Positions 17,798 through 28,533 are shown, counted from the first letter of the stretch. The stretch is 44,043 bases of DNA from Amphimedon queenslandica (GCF_000090795.2 NW_003546667.1:42558-86600); one strand, 5' to 3'. Notes: generated by a model not told the origin, from the letters alone. A program made the numbers and translations.

Positions 17798-20376
17798 TTA
17801 TTCAAGTGCTAATGGAACTAAAAGGGTTCCCTTAATTGTTATATTTGCACTTCCAGTCAATAGAACTCGTTTTTCATTCCAATTCATTTTAACAGTTAGG
17901 TTGCCACCCCTGGAGGAACACTGACGTGCTTTCATGCTCTCTTTTTGGAACACTTTACTCCAATATGGACCCAGTGTTGTGTGAGCAGCGCCTAAAAAAT
18001 TAAACAAATGATACAAATTTCCTAGGATTACATAGCAATAAAAGTGTATAAACAAAGCAGAGTCATTTTTGACCTTACGGGAAATATATTAACATAAATG
18101 TGTCAATGTTATAACTTTAAATTTATGCTGTATTGATAAATAACTATATAAAATTATTAGAGCTTATGCTCATACCTGTAACATGGTCTTCATTATTGCC
18201 CCACCAAGGAGCATAATATCTTGAATAAAAATCATAATCTTTGTCATTGGATTTCACTGTTACAATGATCCCTTTAACTTTGCTCTGTCTCAAAGCCAAG
18301 AGTTTTGTAAAATTAGGCAAAGGCAAAGATTCTAATTGAGTACGTGTTGTTCCATCAGGCAAACAAATTAAGAGTCTGTTTGAGGCACTACAATACTGAC
18401 AGTCAGAGATATCAGAACTACCAACAACTAGTTTAATCAGTTCTGCAAAGTCATCTTTATTAGCCCTTTCACATGTTGAAGCAGGCAAATCAATAGTAAA
18501 TAGGGTCTCATCGACTGATGCAGTTTTCGTAGCTTTCAGTGTACCACTCATTGTGTTGAAGTACAGCTCTTTATTAATATTTTCAAATACTGTCCAAATG
18601 ACAGCTGCAGTTGCCAAAGTCCCATGTCCACACATACTCACTTCACATGTAGGGGAAAACCATCGTAATGAGAAATGGGAGGAAGTCTTGAGATCACAAT
18701 GGTTGCTAATCCTATGTGGAAAAAGAAATAAATTATTTAATGACTTATAATTAATTCGACTAGTACTTGAGCCCAAATTAATGTAACTACAAACTAAGAT
18801 GTCATAATAGTTCTACCATAAATAAATTTCATTAACCAATTGAATCACTGTCATTAGCCATATAGAAATAGTGTCAGTAGTTGATGTCACTGTGATTAGT
18901 TTGGGTGAGTACTATGTTTTGTGGTGGGTTAGTTTTATAAACAAAAAGTTAACAACACACAGAAAATGATTACATGTCATTAATGCACAAGCTCATAATA
19001 CTTGTGTATGCATGTAATTATTCACATGTAAAATTACAGTACAGTGCTATGGCGATTTTGCTACAAAAATTTAATTGGTGTTTTTTTAAATTTTGTCTAC
19101 ATGTGCATTACTGCATGAGCATGCACATTAATGATTGATAGTTTTAATATTCACTTGCAAATTGCCAAATGGAAAAATGAAACCCCACCTAATTAAAATG
19201 CTATATGTATAACAGTGTTAAACGTAAAATTATTTACTGTAAAGATATTACATGTGTAAATTTTTTTATGCATAATTATGTAAACTATTCATTATTTTGG
19301 TAAAACTTCAAAATAGCCATTTATTTTTGGACTCACCACGCTTGCGTAGGCGGGTACTAAGCAGTTGGGTTGCCATTCTGTCTGTCATTCTGTCACAAAA
19401 ATTCCTGTTAATTCCTAGTCAATATCTTTTTTACTGAGCTCTCCTGAGTTATAATTCTTTTTAAGCTTTGAGAAAAAGATAATTTATTTAGCTCCGTTGT
19501 ATTTTCGTAGCAATCCGTGGTAGCAAAAGCTGAATATTTTCAAGAATAGACCACTTTTCCTAGCCAAATCTTCGTGTTTCACTCTATTAGGTCAAGATTA
19601 GCATTGATAGGTAGAGAAAAGTACCTAGATTAAAAAATATGTGGAGATTTTCTAATCTCTTTTTTGTTTGCGAGTTACAGTTGCTCAAAGTTTGTGATTT
19701 AGCCTCTTCGAAAAATTTTGAGGCAGAACTGGGGAAAGCAAGAGCAACCAAACTATCTCAGTCTCTTTTAAATATCCAGGCAAATTTTTTGTGCTTACTT
19801 TTTCTTTGAATAAACCTTCAGATGCAAAAATAAATTTCAGCTTTTCTTCTTTCTCCTACCCACGTGCCATGTTTATCTGCACTGCACTGCTAGGTGCTGA
19901 CCACACCTATAATTTATTTTATGGATCAGTGCAGTAATTGGCTAATTGCATTGTTGCACTTTGTCAAAATCTATTATCCTTTTTTTTAATATCAAGTTGC
20001 TTATATATATAATATCATGATGGGGGCAGTACAAGTAACACATTATCCCTCAGGTGAATCTCAGCAGGCGAGTCCACGCACCATGGTGCTTCATTTCATG
20101 GGTTCCAGATCTACAGTATATTTTGTCACTTAAATTTTACATTTAGAAAAATTAATGTAAGATGTCAAATGATGCCATCACCCACACAACATGCATTAGC
20201 ACTACTTACACTGGGGCAAAACTGACAAAAGCTGTTTCAGAGAGATTTATCTCACTTGCAATCTTCTGACAAAGATCATCACGCACAACTGAACCTCTTG
20301 GAAGTATACAGACCATTGTAGCATTGCCAGAGAACGGTCCAGAGCTAAATGCATCCACCACATAGGCCTCCATCAT
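17798..20376 (-). CDS. PBLD: PhzF/PBLD-family protein (phenazine biosynthesis-like domain), three exons
   Basis: Minus-strand exons 20376-20210, 18711-18176 and 17991-17798 join in phase to 897 nt (298 aa), close to human PBLD (288 aa). The fold is a two-domain diaminopimelate-epimerase-like barrel pair; the bacterial relative PhzF is an isomerase, and the animal enzyme's substrate is not settled. Family marks are the start MEAYVVDAFSSGPFSGNATM, INLSETAFV (the conserved acidic residue after LS), LRWFSPTCEVSMCGHGTLA, and GAAHTTLGPYWSKV followed by QCSSRGG. The usual DPVTG motif reads EDHVTG here. AATAAA (17797-17802, minus) overlaps the stop codon, so the 3' UTR must be very short. The gene is convergent with SMP-30 copy 2, 236 bp away. 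Intron 1 is 1498 nt. Confidence 0.9.
18712..20209. other. Large PBLD intron 1, no gene seen
   Basis: About 1.5 kb of AT-rich sequence without a credible open frame. It contains two G+C-richer patches, GGACTCACCACGCTTGCGTA near 19329 and GGCGAGTCCACGCACCATGG near 20069. These may be ends of an old inserted element, but I could not pair them as inverted repeats. Confidence 0.4.
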
Positions 20377-21356
20377 TAGATACTAGCCTTCAATTAGATA
20401 GCTTGGCAGGGAATAACTCTCGAGAGTCGGGAAAGTCGGAATAGCATGTGACAGACACTGTAAATATTATTGTTTATAATTAATTATACTGAACGAGTTG
20501 GGCGTGGTAAGCATTGTTATGGCTTCATGTATATGTTCACAGTGTTCCACTCAGACATAACTATGCAGTATGGATGTAAGTTACTCATGAATCAATAAAA
20601 ATAATGCCATGAACATGAAAAGTGTGTTATGTAAAGGAGAGTAACCTATCTCAAATTCTATTCATTCTCTTATATTAAATTACTTATTAGACCACTTGAC
20701 TATTCACAGGTCCACACATCTACTTATGGAACTTGAATTGAAAATAATGATAATCTATTATTGTAAGTTACTGCTTTACTTTCAGCTTTGCTAATTCATT
20801 TACACAGCTAGCCGGCTCATCCCAGAATTTGAATGTTTAAGTCTAGAGCTTGTTCTACAGTAAACCGTCTGATTGACAATTCGAAATCATGCATACCTAA
20901 CTACACAACTGATGGGAAGCAAAACCAAAGCATGCAACAGCATCTTTTCTTATACAGTAGTACTAGTACTAGTAGTACTCATTATAGTATTTATGTAGTA
21001 CTTTCTTTTATACAATATGTTCTACAGCAAACCGTCAAATTGACAATTATGCATAACTGCACAACTGATGGGAAGGCAAAACCAAAGCATGCAAGAGCAT
21101 ACTTTTCAGATCTATTTCAATTTCTCTTATACCATAGTACTTGTTATGGAACAGTGGCAGGGTCTGACTGGCTGTTATAATAGCTACGATGCCAAGCCAT
21201 GCACAACTGGAGCTATAGTAGAGTACTCACAAATTAAAGTTCGCAGCACATAGATCTAAAATCTTTGTTATGAATCTATTGTAAATATACTACAGGTATT
21301 AATAATTATTGTAATAATTACTCATTATGTTAAATCTATAGTCACTTTGCTATTGT
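20377..21356. other. Spacer between PBLD and the 616-aa receptor gene
   Basis: No gene is seen. The stretch contains the direct repeat described at 20851-21145. The first part holds the PBLD promoter; no TATA is obvious. Confidence 0.4.
20851..21145. repeat. Imperfect tandem direct repeat (period about 167 bp)
   Basis: TGTTCTACAGTAAACCGTCT at 20851 recurs at 21018 as TGTTCTACAGCAAACCGTCA. It is followed in both copies by TTGACAATT, AACTGATGGGAAG, AAAACCAAAGCATGCAA and a TTATAC.(A)TAGTACT end. Two copies are visible; no coding sense. Confidence 0.7.
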
Positions 21357-23207
21357 TTACTGGCCTGCTTGTGTCATCAATGGTGTTTGCTCACATAATG
21401 TACAGTTGCAGCTACAAAAATAACGCTCAATACATCCAGTTGGGTTTTGGTTGACAAAATAACTTGATTGATCATAATATAGTTCTGGTGGGTGCATTGA
21501 GTATCGATCACTCCTCCAGTTATTGCACAATTTAATGAAGAAGTATATGAGTATTAGGAATGAAGGAATGAAGCTTAAGACATACTGAATTATATACACT
21601 TGGTTGCTCGGTGATTTACTAAATGTGAGTTGATATTGGTAGAATACAGTAAAGTTGATGATAAGAATGAGCAAAAAAATAAAGGCATCCAGCCTGTTGT
21701 GAACCGTCTGTTTGTATGGACGTAGTGTGACTGTTATTCCCAGGGCAAGTGTGATTAAGATCTGCTGTAAAATCAATTGACTAGCATAATCCATTGAGAA
21801 AATTGAAGTAGCAAATAGGCTTGAACGGAGAAACAAATACCAACCAGCATACCAACGATAGTCATGAATTCCAAATGAAAATCTCCAAATTTTGAATTTT
21901 GAGCATGGCCCAGTTCCTCTTCTGTATTTTTTGTCTTTAAGATCTTTCTGGAATGGGACAAGAAGACATTTGTCAAGAAATTTATCCAAATACCACATAA
22001 TGTGACCAAATTTTGTGGAAGCATTGTTTTGCCTTTCGGTATGATTGTATCTTAGTGCTAGCAAAATAAATGGAAATCCCATGATAACAGTGATGAGAAA
22101 AAATATAGCCAGCCAAGCAAACCTCCAGTGCGTCATGTTACCGGGATATTCCAATTTTCCTTCCAAATACAAAACTTTATCAATAACTGTTCCATCTGAA
22201 TCATATAAGTTTGTTGGTGCTAGGAGATAAAATGTGATAATATTCAATTTTGGGAAGGACAGTATCACACAAGCAGCAACAAGAGTTGGGATAGAAGAGT
22301 CTCTTCTAAAACGTATCATTCGATTTATGAAAGCAAGCCTGCTAAAGCAGCTGCAATTTGCAATGGCAGCTGCAATGCTTTCTGAGAAGTGTAAACGTCG
22401 AAGACATCTCCCAAAAGAGTCTGATATTTTGTCTAAGTTCTTAGCAACTAATATCAGGGCGACAACTGGTAGTAAAGCCATCAATGCCACAATGTACTTT
22501 AAAGCCAAAACACTAACCATCTCCATATCTTTGGCAAAACAGAAATTGTTTTTAAAGTACGTTAAATCAAGTTTCCAAAATGCATTTACGATCTGATAAC
22601 AATTCGCTGTGCTATTAACAAAACTGCTACTTATTGGAATGGCCCCATACATATCCAGTTTCAATGTTGTCGTTGTCATTTGTCCAAAAAAGATAAGTGG
22701 GTTTAATGCACCAGAAACAAGAGAGAAATCAAATATGAAGATGAATAGCAAAAATACCAAAAGGATGGTAACATTTAGTACGAAGTATAGCCACATCTCA
22801 CTTTTGTTACACTCAACACAATCATAGTTCTCACTGTTAATGGCAATTGAATAGTTTTCATTGCAAGTAGAGCACATCACTGATGATTGATCACGATTGT
22901 CAGCACACTGGTTGTGTAAATTAACGTTCATTAGCTCACCTACATGGGTTGTGCTGTTGTAAAAGCTTCTACAGAAAGTGCAGAGTCCAATAACCCAGCC
23001 TTTGTCTTTCCATTGGCCAACCCAGTACCCTCTCTGAACCTTTATGATATTACTCCCGTTACACTCGGCTTTACCTCCATAGCAAGATTTTATCTCCGTT
23101 TCGTTGCCTTGATAATTTTCTACGTACAGTTCGTTCACGTATTCTCCTTCAGTTAAAAGTACAACAGCTGTGATCACAAACACAAAGAGAACTGCTTCCT
23201 TCATCAT
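21357..23207 (-). CDS. Cys-rich, multi-pass membrane receptor-like protein, 616 aa, intronless
   Basis: ATG ATG at 23207 (minus) precedes a signal peptide (MMKEAVLFVFVITAVVLL); the open frame upstream lacks an ATG, so this start is chosen. Residues about 40-135 form a Cys-rich ectodomain with CGKAE-like pairs, GLCTFC, QCADNRDQSSVMCSTC and CVECN. The first membrane helix starts near residue 140 and about seven to eight more follow to residue 565. A short cytosolic tail ends Cys-rich (CSCNCTLCEQ). The layout (Cys-rich C..C..Y.....C..C box, then NPLIFFGQM, then FCFAKDM and a polytopic region) matches the C-terminal half of the 1119-aa receptor at 34034, but the beta-helix ectodomain is absent. 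Ligand and signalling are unknown. The gene is same-strand with cystatin 2, 249 bp downstream of its stop. Confidence 0.8.
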   Translation of the reverse strand: MMKEAVLFVFVITAVVLLTEGEYVNELYVENYQGNETEIKSCYGGKAECNGSNIIKVQRGYWVGQWKDKGWVIGLCTFCRSFYNSTTHVGELMNVNLHNQCADNRDQSSVMCSTCNENYSIAINSENYDCVECNKSEMWLYFVLNVTILLVFLLFIFIFDFSLVSGALNPLIFFGQMTTTTLKLDMYGAIPISSSFVNSTANCYQIVNAFWKLDLTYFKNNFCFAKDMEMVSVLALKYIVALMALLPVVALILVAKNLDKISDSFGRCLRRLHFSESIAAAIANCSCFSRLAFINRMIRFRRDSSIPTLVAACVILSFPKLNIITFYLLAPTNLYDSDGTVIDKVLYLEGKLEYPGNMTHWRFAWLAIFFLITVIMGFPFILLALRYNHTERQNNASTKFGHIMWYLDKFLDKCLLVPFQKDLKDKKYRRGTGPCSKFKIWRFSFGIHDYRWYAGWYLFLRSSLFATSIFSMDYASQLILQQILITLALGITVTLRPYKQTVHNRLDAFIFLLILIINFTVFYQYQLTFSKSPSNQVYIIQYVLSFIPSFLILIYFFIKLCNNWRSDRYSMHPPELYYDQSSYFVNQNPTGCIERYFCSCNCTLCEQTPLMTQAGQ

Positions 23208-23455
23208 TCTTTCATAAATTTTACCTCCAGTCCTCGATCCGTATCCGTAGGCGGCCACCCAGAAATAACGCGCAAATCAAATGAGCCAGTAAATTAATGC
23301 AATAATAGTCACCCAACCAAAAACATGCCTGACTAGCAAGGAATAATACTTTTCCACAAACAATTCATTAACAAGAACCTCCACAGATAATTTAACTAAT
23401 GATAAAAATTGCAATTAGATCCACGTTATAGCAAAAAATAATATCAACAATATTT

Positions 23456-25418
23456 CTAATCAAAATATTCGATTGGATCGCTTTCTTTCTTGTCCAACTG
23501 GTAGGAGCTGAGAGTTACCTCTTGATCAAGACTCTGATAGACACGTAACATAACGTAATCATTAGTACCAACACATACCTATAAGAAACATAAGATATGT
23601 AACAATAACGATAACAATAACAATAGCAACAATAACAAATAACATGCAACAATAACAATAAATACATGTATGAATGTTAGACAATAAAGTTTCATAAATG
23701 AGGCCAAAAATTCTTCCATTTATTTTCACTAGTTCATTAAAATGAGTGAAAATCCTGTGAATAAAAGTTATGTTTTAGATCACAAAATCAGGATTAAAAG
23801 CATAACAACAGCTACAAGTAAAATATTTAGTAATAATTTTAATTAACACTTCCTAAACAACTTTTAAAAAATAAAGCAATGAGTAGAGTAATGCAGGAAT
23901 TTTAAAAGGGTTAAAAAATTTCATGAATTTACCAAAATAAAGTATAAATACTTCCGGCAGTTTGTCCTCACGTGAGCGCATTACGCATTGAAACCATCCT
24001 AGTTTTTCAGGAACTGGTTAATTATTAAAAAATAAAAATTAAGATTGATCGTAATGGAGACAAATGGAGATTGTTAAAAAATACTTTGTGGGACTCTAGT
24101 AACTACATTGGATGACAAGACAAGCTAGTATGAGCCTTTATGGCTACTTCTAATAGTGGACTAAGGATTTATGTATATTAGTATTTTTATGGAAGTTTTA
24201 AAAAGTTATAGTGTTTAAAAACAAAGACTATTAATAAGCCAGGATGCCGTTACTCTCAAACAACTAGATGTGCACCTTAAAAACGTCTCAGTCTAGGCAT
24301 AGATATCCATAAATGTAGATACTTTGTCATAAAACTTTCGGGTATATATAGTCTAGAGTCCCAAAAAGAATTTTTAACAATCTTCATTCGTCTCCATTAC
24401 AGTATTCAAATTTCAATATCAATCAACTAGATCTTGGTAAACTAAGTTGGTTTCATAACGCACTCATGTGAGCTGTTTCCAAATTCTAATTAAAAAAAAC
24501 GACCAAATGGTCTAAATAATTATTTAAATTAATTGAAACAAATTGTGATAAAAACAAGAGAGGCTTAGACACAGATTAAAAGATGCTACTAGTAAAATTG
24601 CTCTGTGTATAATAGAGTGGTTTCATATGACGTCACGGAATGCGTCATAATTACTTCCGTATGGCAAAATGGCTACTTTGCCATTCATTTGTACAGCGCT
24701 ATAAACTCTTCTGGCAGGCTTCCTTAACTATGAGCATAGCTAATTCATGCTGCTCTTTCATTTGCCTGGACCCAGGGATGCAAAGGAAGCAAAAAGTCCT
24801 CGGATAGAGAACCAGTGAAGCGGCTGAAGTGAACACAGTCTTGTCTTGTTACTCCTATAATTATTGCTATCGCTACTTTTCTGCTTACTACTGCTAGAAT
24901 TGTACTCCTTTTCTGCCTTGTGCTATATGAAAGAAGCTGTAGAAGAAGCAACTTTACTGCTGTAAACAAATGAGGCTCATCAATTTTTGCCATACAGAAG
25001 TAATTATGACGTCAAAAGGTGACGTCACTGAAACTGCTCTATATCTATGCAACCATGCTAAAAGTAAAGTCAAACCTGAAATTCTCCCAACCCATTAACC
25101 AAACGGTTAACCTAACCGAACCTAACCCTAGGAAGGGCACCCAATTAAAATAGGTTGGTGTATATTCTATTTGAACCACTGACCCCAAAGTGCTCCTTAC
25201 TTTAATAAAGTAATTTACTCCTGCTACCACTTGAGTGCAGTATGCAATGGCCCTGAACTCAGTAAATTTTCTACCAGACTTTTCCTCTACGGATACTCTA
25301 ACCTGAAGATATTTTCAATAGTTGAACATTATAAACTGATTTATACTTTATCTACTAGTTTCTGTATGGCCGCATCGGCAGGTAGTTCGTCCCTCAACCC
25401 TCCAGCTACGACCGCCAT
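23456..25418 (-). CDS. Stefin-type cystatin, copy 2, three exons
   Basis: Minus-strand exons 25418-25347, 25302-25201 and 23578-23456 join in phase 0 to 297 nt (98 aa). The protein starts MAVVAGGLRDELPADAA, so the inhibitory N-terminal Gly pair is kept; the first binding loop is the canonical QVVAG followed by VNYFIKV, and the end reads DPIEYFD. Exon 2 is again exactly 34 codons, and both introns sit at the same places as in copy 1. No signal peptide, so a cytosolic inhibitor of papain-type cathepsins. Intron 1 is 44 nt; intron 2 is 1622 nt and holds two inverted-repeat elements and an AACAAT-rich tract. Copy 2 lies in inverted orientation about 23 kb from copy 1, with homologous 5' flank, so the divergent gene pair was duplicated as a unit. 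Confidence 0.85.
23598..23662. repeat. AACAAT-type simple repeat
   Basis: Imperfect runs of ACAATAACAATA and variants for about 65 bp, inside intron 2 of cystatin 2. Confidence 0.7.
23969..24478. mobile_element. Inverted-repeat element with long diverged arms (about 510 bp)
   Basis: The left arm (CACGTGAGCGCATTACGCAT through GAAACCATCCTAGTTT, then GTAATGGAGACAAATGGAGA and TTGTTAAAAAATACTTTGTG) is matched by the reverse complement of 24350-24478 (CACATGAGTGCGTTATGAAA, GTAATGGAGACGAATGAAGA, TTGTTAAAAATTCTTTTTGG). Arms of about 130 bp with roughly three-quarters identity by eye enclose a noncoding core. It lies in intron 2 of cystatin 2. Class unknown. Confidence 0.65.
24614..25040. mobile_element. 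MITE-like element with about 55-bp terminal inverted repeats (427 bp)
   Basis: The left end AGAGTGGTTTCATATGACGT..GTCATAATTACTTCCGTATGG..CAAAA pairs with the right end TTTTTGCCATACAGAAGTAA..TTATGACGTC..GGTGACGTCACTGAAACTGC..TCT. Both ends carry TGACGTCA-like sites. The open frame inside (24745-24993, minus) shows no domain and is probably chance. The element is in cystatin 2 intron 2. Confidence 0.75.
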
Positions 25419-25630
25419 GTTTCACTTAGAAGTCAGACAGAGACTCACTGACTCAGCACAGTCAGCAGTATGACTGTATGATGGAGATCACATGAACATA
25501 AATTTTTTATGACGTCACTGGCGGCATGGAACGAATAAAATAATAATGCAAAATTCCCAAGGGCCAAGTGGACCTGAGTAGTGAAATCCATTTTCTTCTT
25601 GATTTCTTTGTCAGGGTAGATTTTTTCTAA
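25419..25630. promoter_or_regulatory. Bidirectional promoter of cystatin 2 and broken small gene (empty MITE site)
   Basis: A 212-bp spacer between divergent starts (25418 minus, 25631 plus). It carries the palindromic CRE-type TGACGTCA at 25510-25517 and, beside it, a single CATGCCGC (minus strand), which is the unoccupied target of the MITE seen at 253-669. Confidence 0.55.
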
Positions 25631-26089
25631 ATGAAAGGCAAGAAAGATAACGAGGAGAGTCAAAAGCTATCTGCCCTTACATAAGTTACATCATTCTTTC
25701 TGACTATGGACATCTTGAGATTAGTGAGGGACAGTGTAAACTCTACTGTTAGCTTTAATCAATGAGGTATCATTATCCTTCTTTTGGTTATTTTTTTTTC
25801 TCTCTCTCTCTTTCTTAAATTTATTAAATATGTATACACTTGTTATCTCTCACTTAGAAATCTTCTCAAAAACCGATTGTATAAAAAATTGCTCAGTCTC
25901 ATGTCTACATGTAATCAACATTTTTCAGTTATTAGAATCAAATGGTATGTACTCCTAATTCCAACATATTGTCACTGCCTCTTAGTGTCACTAGGTAACC
26001 TGTTGCTTCACAGTCCTTCTAAAGGACATTTCATGAAATTATTATTATTCTTATACGAGAAATCAAGTGGTTACCAGCTAACAATTTAG
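25631..26089 (+). pseudogene. Broken copy of the small unknown gene at the left window edge
   Basis: The exon at 25631-25766 aligns with 152-27 (minus) from the ATG (MKGKKDNEESQKLSALT) to the donor GAG|GTATCA. However, about 11 extra bases (AAGTTACATCA) after the LSALT codons bring a stop at once and shift the frame, and a compensating one-base loss follows. Downstream, 25929-25944 and 25986-26089 have good AG/GT borders and correct phase, and would add LLESN and then VSLGNLLLHSPSKGHFMKLL to a TAG. This suggests the ancestral protein had about 81 residues. It is adjacent to and divergent from cystatin 2, just as the intact exon is to cystatin 1. Confidence 0.55.
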
Positions 26090-26199
26090 CATCACCAAAC
26101 CAGCTACTGTTACTAATAAGACTCTCCTCTCTTCCTGCCTTTCCACCGTTAGTTATTGACCATCATTACTAAACAATTAATGTGTACATGTACATACAC

Positions 26200-26993
26200 A
26201 TTGGTATCATGAAAGTGACATAACAACCGGTAATCTTAGTTTGAGTGTCTCAGTATACAAGGTAACGAAAGAGGAACTGACACATTCTCAGACAATAATG
26301 ATTCCTAGAGCAATTACTACAAGAGCATTAACATCAACAACACGGTTTACATTGCTGTAGCCTGCAACAAGTACTAGGCTACTATGGTGATGACGAAGGA
26401 AAAGAGAATCATAACTTATGCTTGGACATTCAATGACAACAATGAAGGGACTCTGGAACACATACAGACTATAACGTTGATGAGGTTGACAACATTACAT
26501 TTGGAAGGACAGCAAATGAAATCTTTCTCACCTTTACAACACACAATGGACTGTCACTGACTAGATTACCTTCTAGAGTGTATAAAAGGGACTGTAATCA
26601 TTGGGTCTCGTTCTTCATCCTGTAAATATTGGAACCAATTTCTTCCTATACAAACTGCCAATTTTAATAGACCACTAGTTGTTTATAAATAATTGATTGA
26701 TGTCACAGGACATTTTGAAATGTTTCAAACTCTTCCAACATCAACAATCAAAGTTTCATCATCAACAACAAACACTTCATTGCTATAGCTAAAGCATGGG
26801 AATGATCAGCAGTTTCTCTGACACTGAACTAACCGTCTATAAATTTCATGGAGCCACCTATAACTTATTTCAGCAAATCACAACGGATCATTCTTCATCT
26901 TCCATTAAAGTGTTTTATAATGTAATGTCTGGGTCCTGGTTGATGGTAATAGCCAATGAATTATCTGTTGATCTGTATATGCAAGTAGAATGA
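26200..26993 (+). pseudogene. Decayed EAR/EPTP-like beta-propeller repeat gene
   Basis: Short pieces in changing frames look like EAR (EPTP) repeats, whose blades read roughly F-QxI-T--A-----F-I-G-xYLxVAN. The pieces are SVYKVTKEELTHSQTI, INNTVYIAVACNKY (followed by stop), TFNDNNEGTLEHIQTIT, FEMFQTLPTSTIK, QSFIINNKHFIAIAK (shifted) and, within 26796-26993, ELTVYKFHGATYNLFQQITT then GSWLMVIANELS. At least three frame changes and several stops occur. Such propellers occur in secreted and receptor proteins. No start codon or splice sites can be placed, and the call rests on pattern resemblance only. Confidence 0.4.
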
Positions 26994-27651
26994 TGCAAAA
27001 TAACTTTAATTGTGATTGATAGCAGATTTATTACTTTCCTTTAGTTTGTTATTTTGTTGTGTAGAATAGCTATTGATTATAGTTTGTAAATATATCCTTA
27101 CGTAATGATAAAAAAGTTCAAACCAAATAAGTTCAAAAGTCTGTACTGTACAAAGATTACTTCATTCATGGTTTTGGGGGCTGACTTGTCTTTACAGCAA
27201 TAGAATTGACAGTTTTGCTGAAATAATATGCCATGTTTTTTTCAATTTTGTAACTAAAAAATTGTGATAAAATTAGCTATCATGATTCTTTTTGTGACAG
27301 TTTTATGTGTCTCCTTTCTACGGTGTAGAGCAATTGTGTGTCTAGTTCTTTTTATTATTCGGATCATTATTCCTCTTTTTCTACATGTATGAGTACAATG
27401 CATCTAATTTGACCAAGAAGCAATCATTAGTATCCAATGAATAGACGCTTGCATGATATTAGATGTAATGCTGCTTTGATAGCAAAACATCTGCTAATTA
27501 ATTTTGTTTTGTTTGTGTAAGTTGGTAGATTGTCTATGTTACCTATAATTACTTTCTGTGATATGATAACAAAGGACTTCTGTACATCTAATTTCAATCA
27601 TGCTATAATAAATAGCTACTTTGATAGATGTAGAGTCTGTATCAAAACAAC
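26994..27651 (+). promoter_or_regulatory. 5' flank of fibrinogen-domain gene copy 1, duplicated at 31960-32362
   Basis: From about 27285 the sequence (TTTTTGTGACAGTTTTATGT, TAGTTCTTTTTATTATTCGG, ATAACAAAGGACTTCTG and then GATAGATGTAGAGTC just before the ATG) parallels 31960-32362 upstream of copy 2. An A+T-rich TATAATAAATAG at 27604-27615, about 37 nt before the ATG, is kept in copy 2 (32314-32325) and may be the TATA element. Bases 26994-27280 show nothing else. Confidence 0.5.
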
Positions 27652-28449
27652 ATGGCTTCATTGCTGCTAGCGGGATGTTTCATTGCTCTTATTAGCACTG
27701 CTAATGCAGTTGAAGAAACAAAAAGTATGTTACATTAATAAAAATTTATATTAGATAGCTCTATTTTTATAGTCTGTATTCCTCGTGACTGTAAGGAAGT
27801 ATATCAACAAGGTAAAACATGCAGTGGAGTATATACTATCAAACCTGATGAATTACCAGCGTTTGAGGTAATACGATACTGCCATCAATAGAATGTGATT
27901 TTTTAACAGGTATATTGTGATATGAGTAATGGTGGCTGGACTGTATTTCAAAGGAGAATGGATGGCACTGTTAACTTCTATCACAGTTGGGCTGACTATG
28001 CTAAAGGGTTTGGAGACCTCAATAGAGAGTTTTGGCTTGGGCTTAATAAAGTAAACTGACTTACAAAAAGCAGGACTAGCCTACGTGTTGACTTGAAAGA
28101 TTTTGAAGAGAATAAGAGATATGCTACTTATAATAGCTTTCAAGTAGGAAATGCAGTCACAAAGTACACACTACATGTATCAGGATATGGAGGCAATGCT
28201 GGTGATAGTTTGAGCAATCATAATGGAATGAAGTTTTCTACTTATAATGAAGACAATGATGCGTATTCAGGAAATTGTGCAGCAACATATAAAGGAGCTT
28301 GGTGGTACAGTCATTGTCACAGTTCAAACCTAAATGGTCTATATTTGGTTGGTTCTCACACTTCATATGCCAATGGTGTCAATTGGTATCATTTTAAGAA
28401 GCATTATTATTCACTGAAGACAACTGAAATGAAGATTAGAAGGAAATAA
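27652..28449 (+). pseudogene. Fibrinogen C-terminal domain (ficolin-like) secreted protein, copy 1, with premature stop
   Basis: Exons 27652-27724, 27773-27867 and 27910-28449 have GT-AG borders and join in phase (235 aa plus stop). The product would have a signal peptide (MASLLLAGCFIALISTANA) and a fibrinogen-related domain: [48 protein letters not shown], a Ca2+-site-like stretch FSTYNEDNDAYSGNC, and CAATYKGAWWYSHC with the C-terminal disulfide pair. At 28057-28059 a TGA stands where copy 2 has CGA (Arg), a CpG-type transition. The frame then stays open for another 129 codons to the natural TAA, so the stop is recent. Everything else looks functional. It could be a sequencing or allelic variant. 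Confidence 0.8.
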
Positions 28450-28533
28450 TTTACAAAATAATATTAACGATCTTAGTTTGATGCATATCTAATTGGGTAA
28501 ATAATTCAGAGCATTTAAAGCATAGTTCCAAGA

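Noticed and set aside
22045..23156. Four plus-strand open frames of 61-120 codons
   Set aside because: They are antisense to the 616-aa membrane protein, whose frame is long, starts with a signal peptide and has the expected Cys and TM pattern.
24745..24993. 82-codon minus-strand open frame inside the element at 24614-25040
   Set aside because: No recognisable domain, it lies within an inverted-repeat element and intron, and lacks any sign of selection.
28057..28059. TGA read through as selenocysteine in the fibrinogen-domain copy
   Set aside because: The paralogue has Arg (CGA) at this place, no Cys is expected there, and no SECIS-like hairpin is evident in the short 3' flank.
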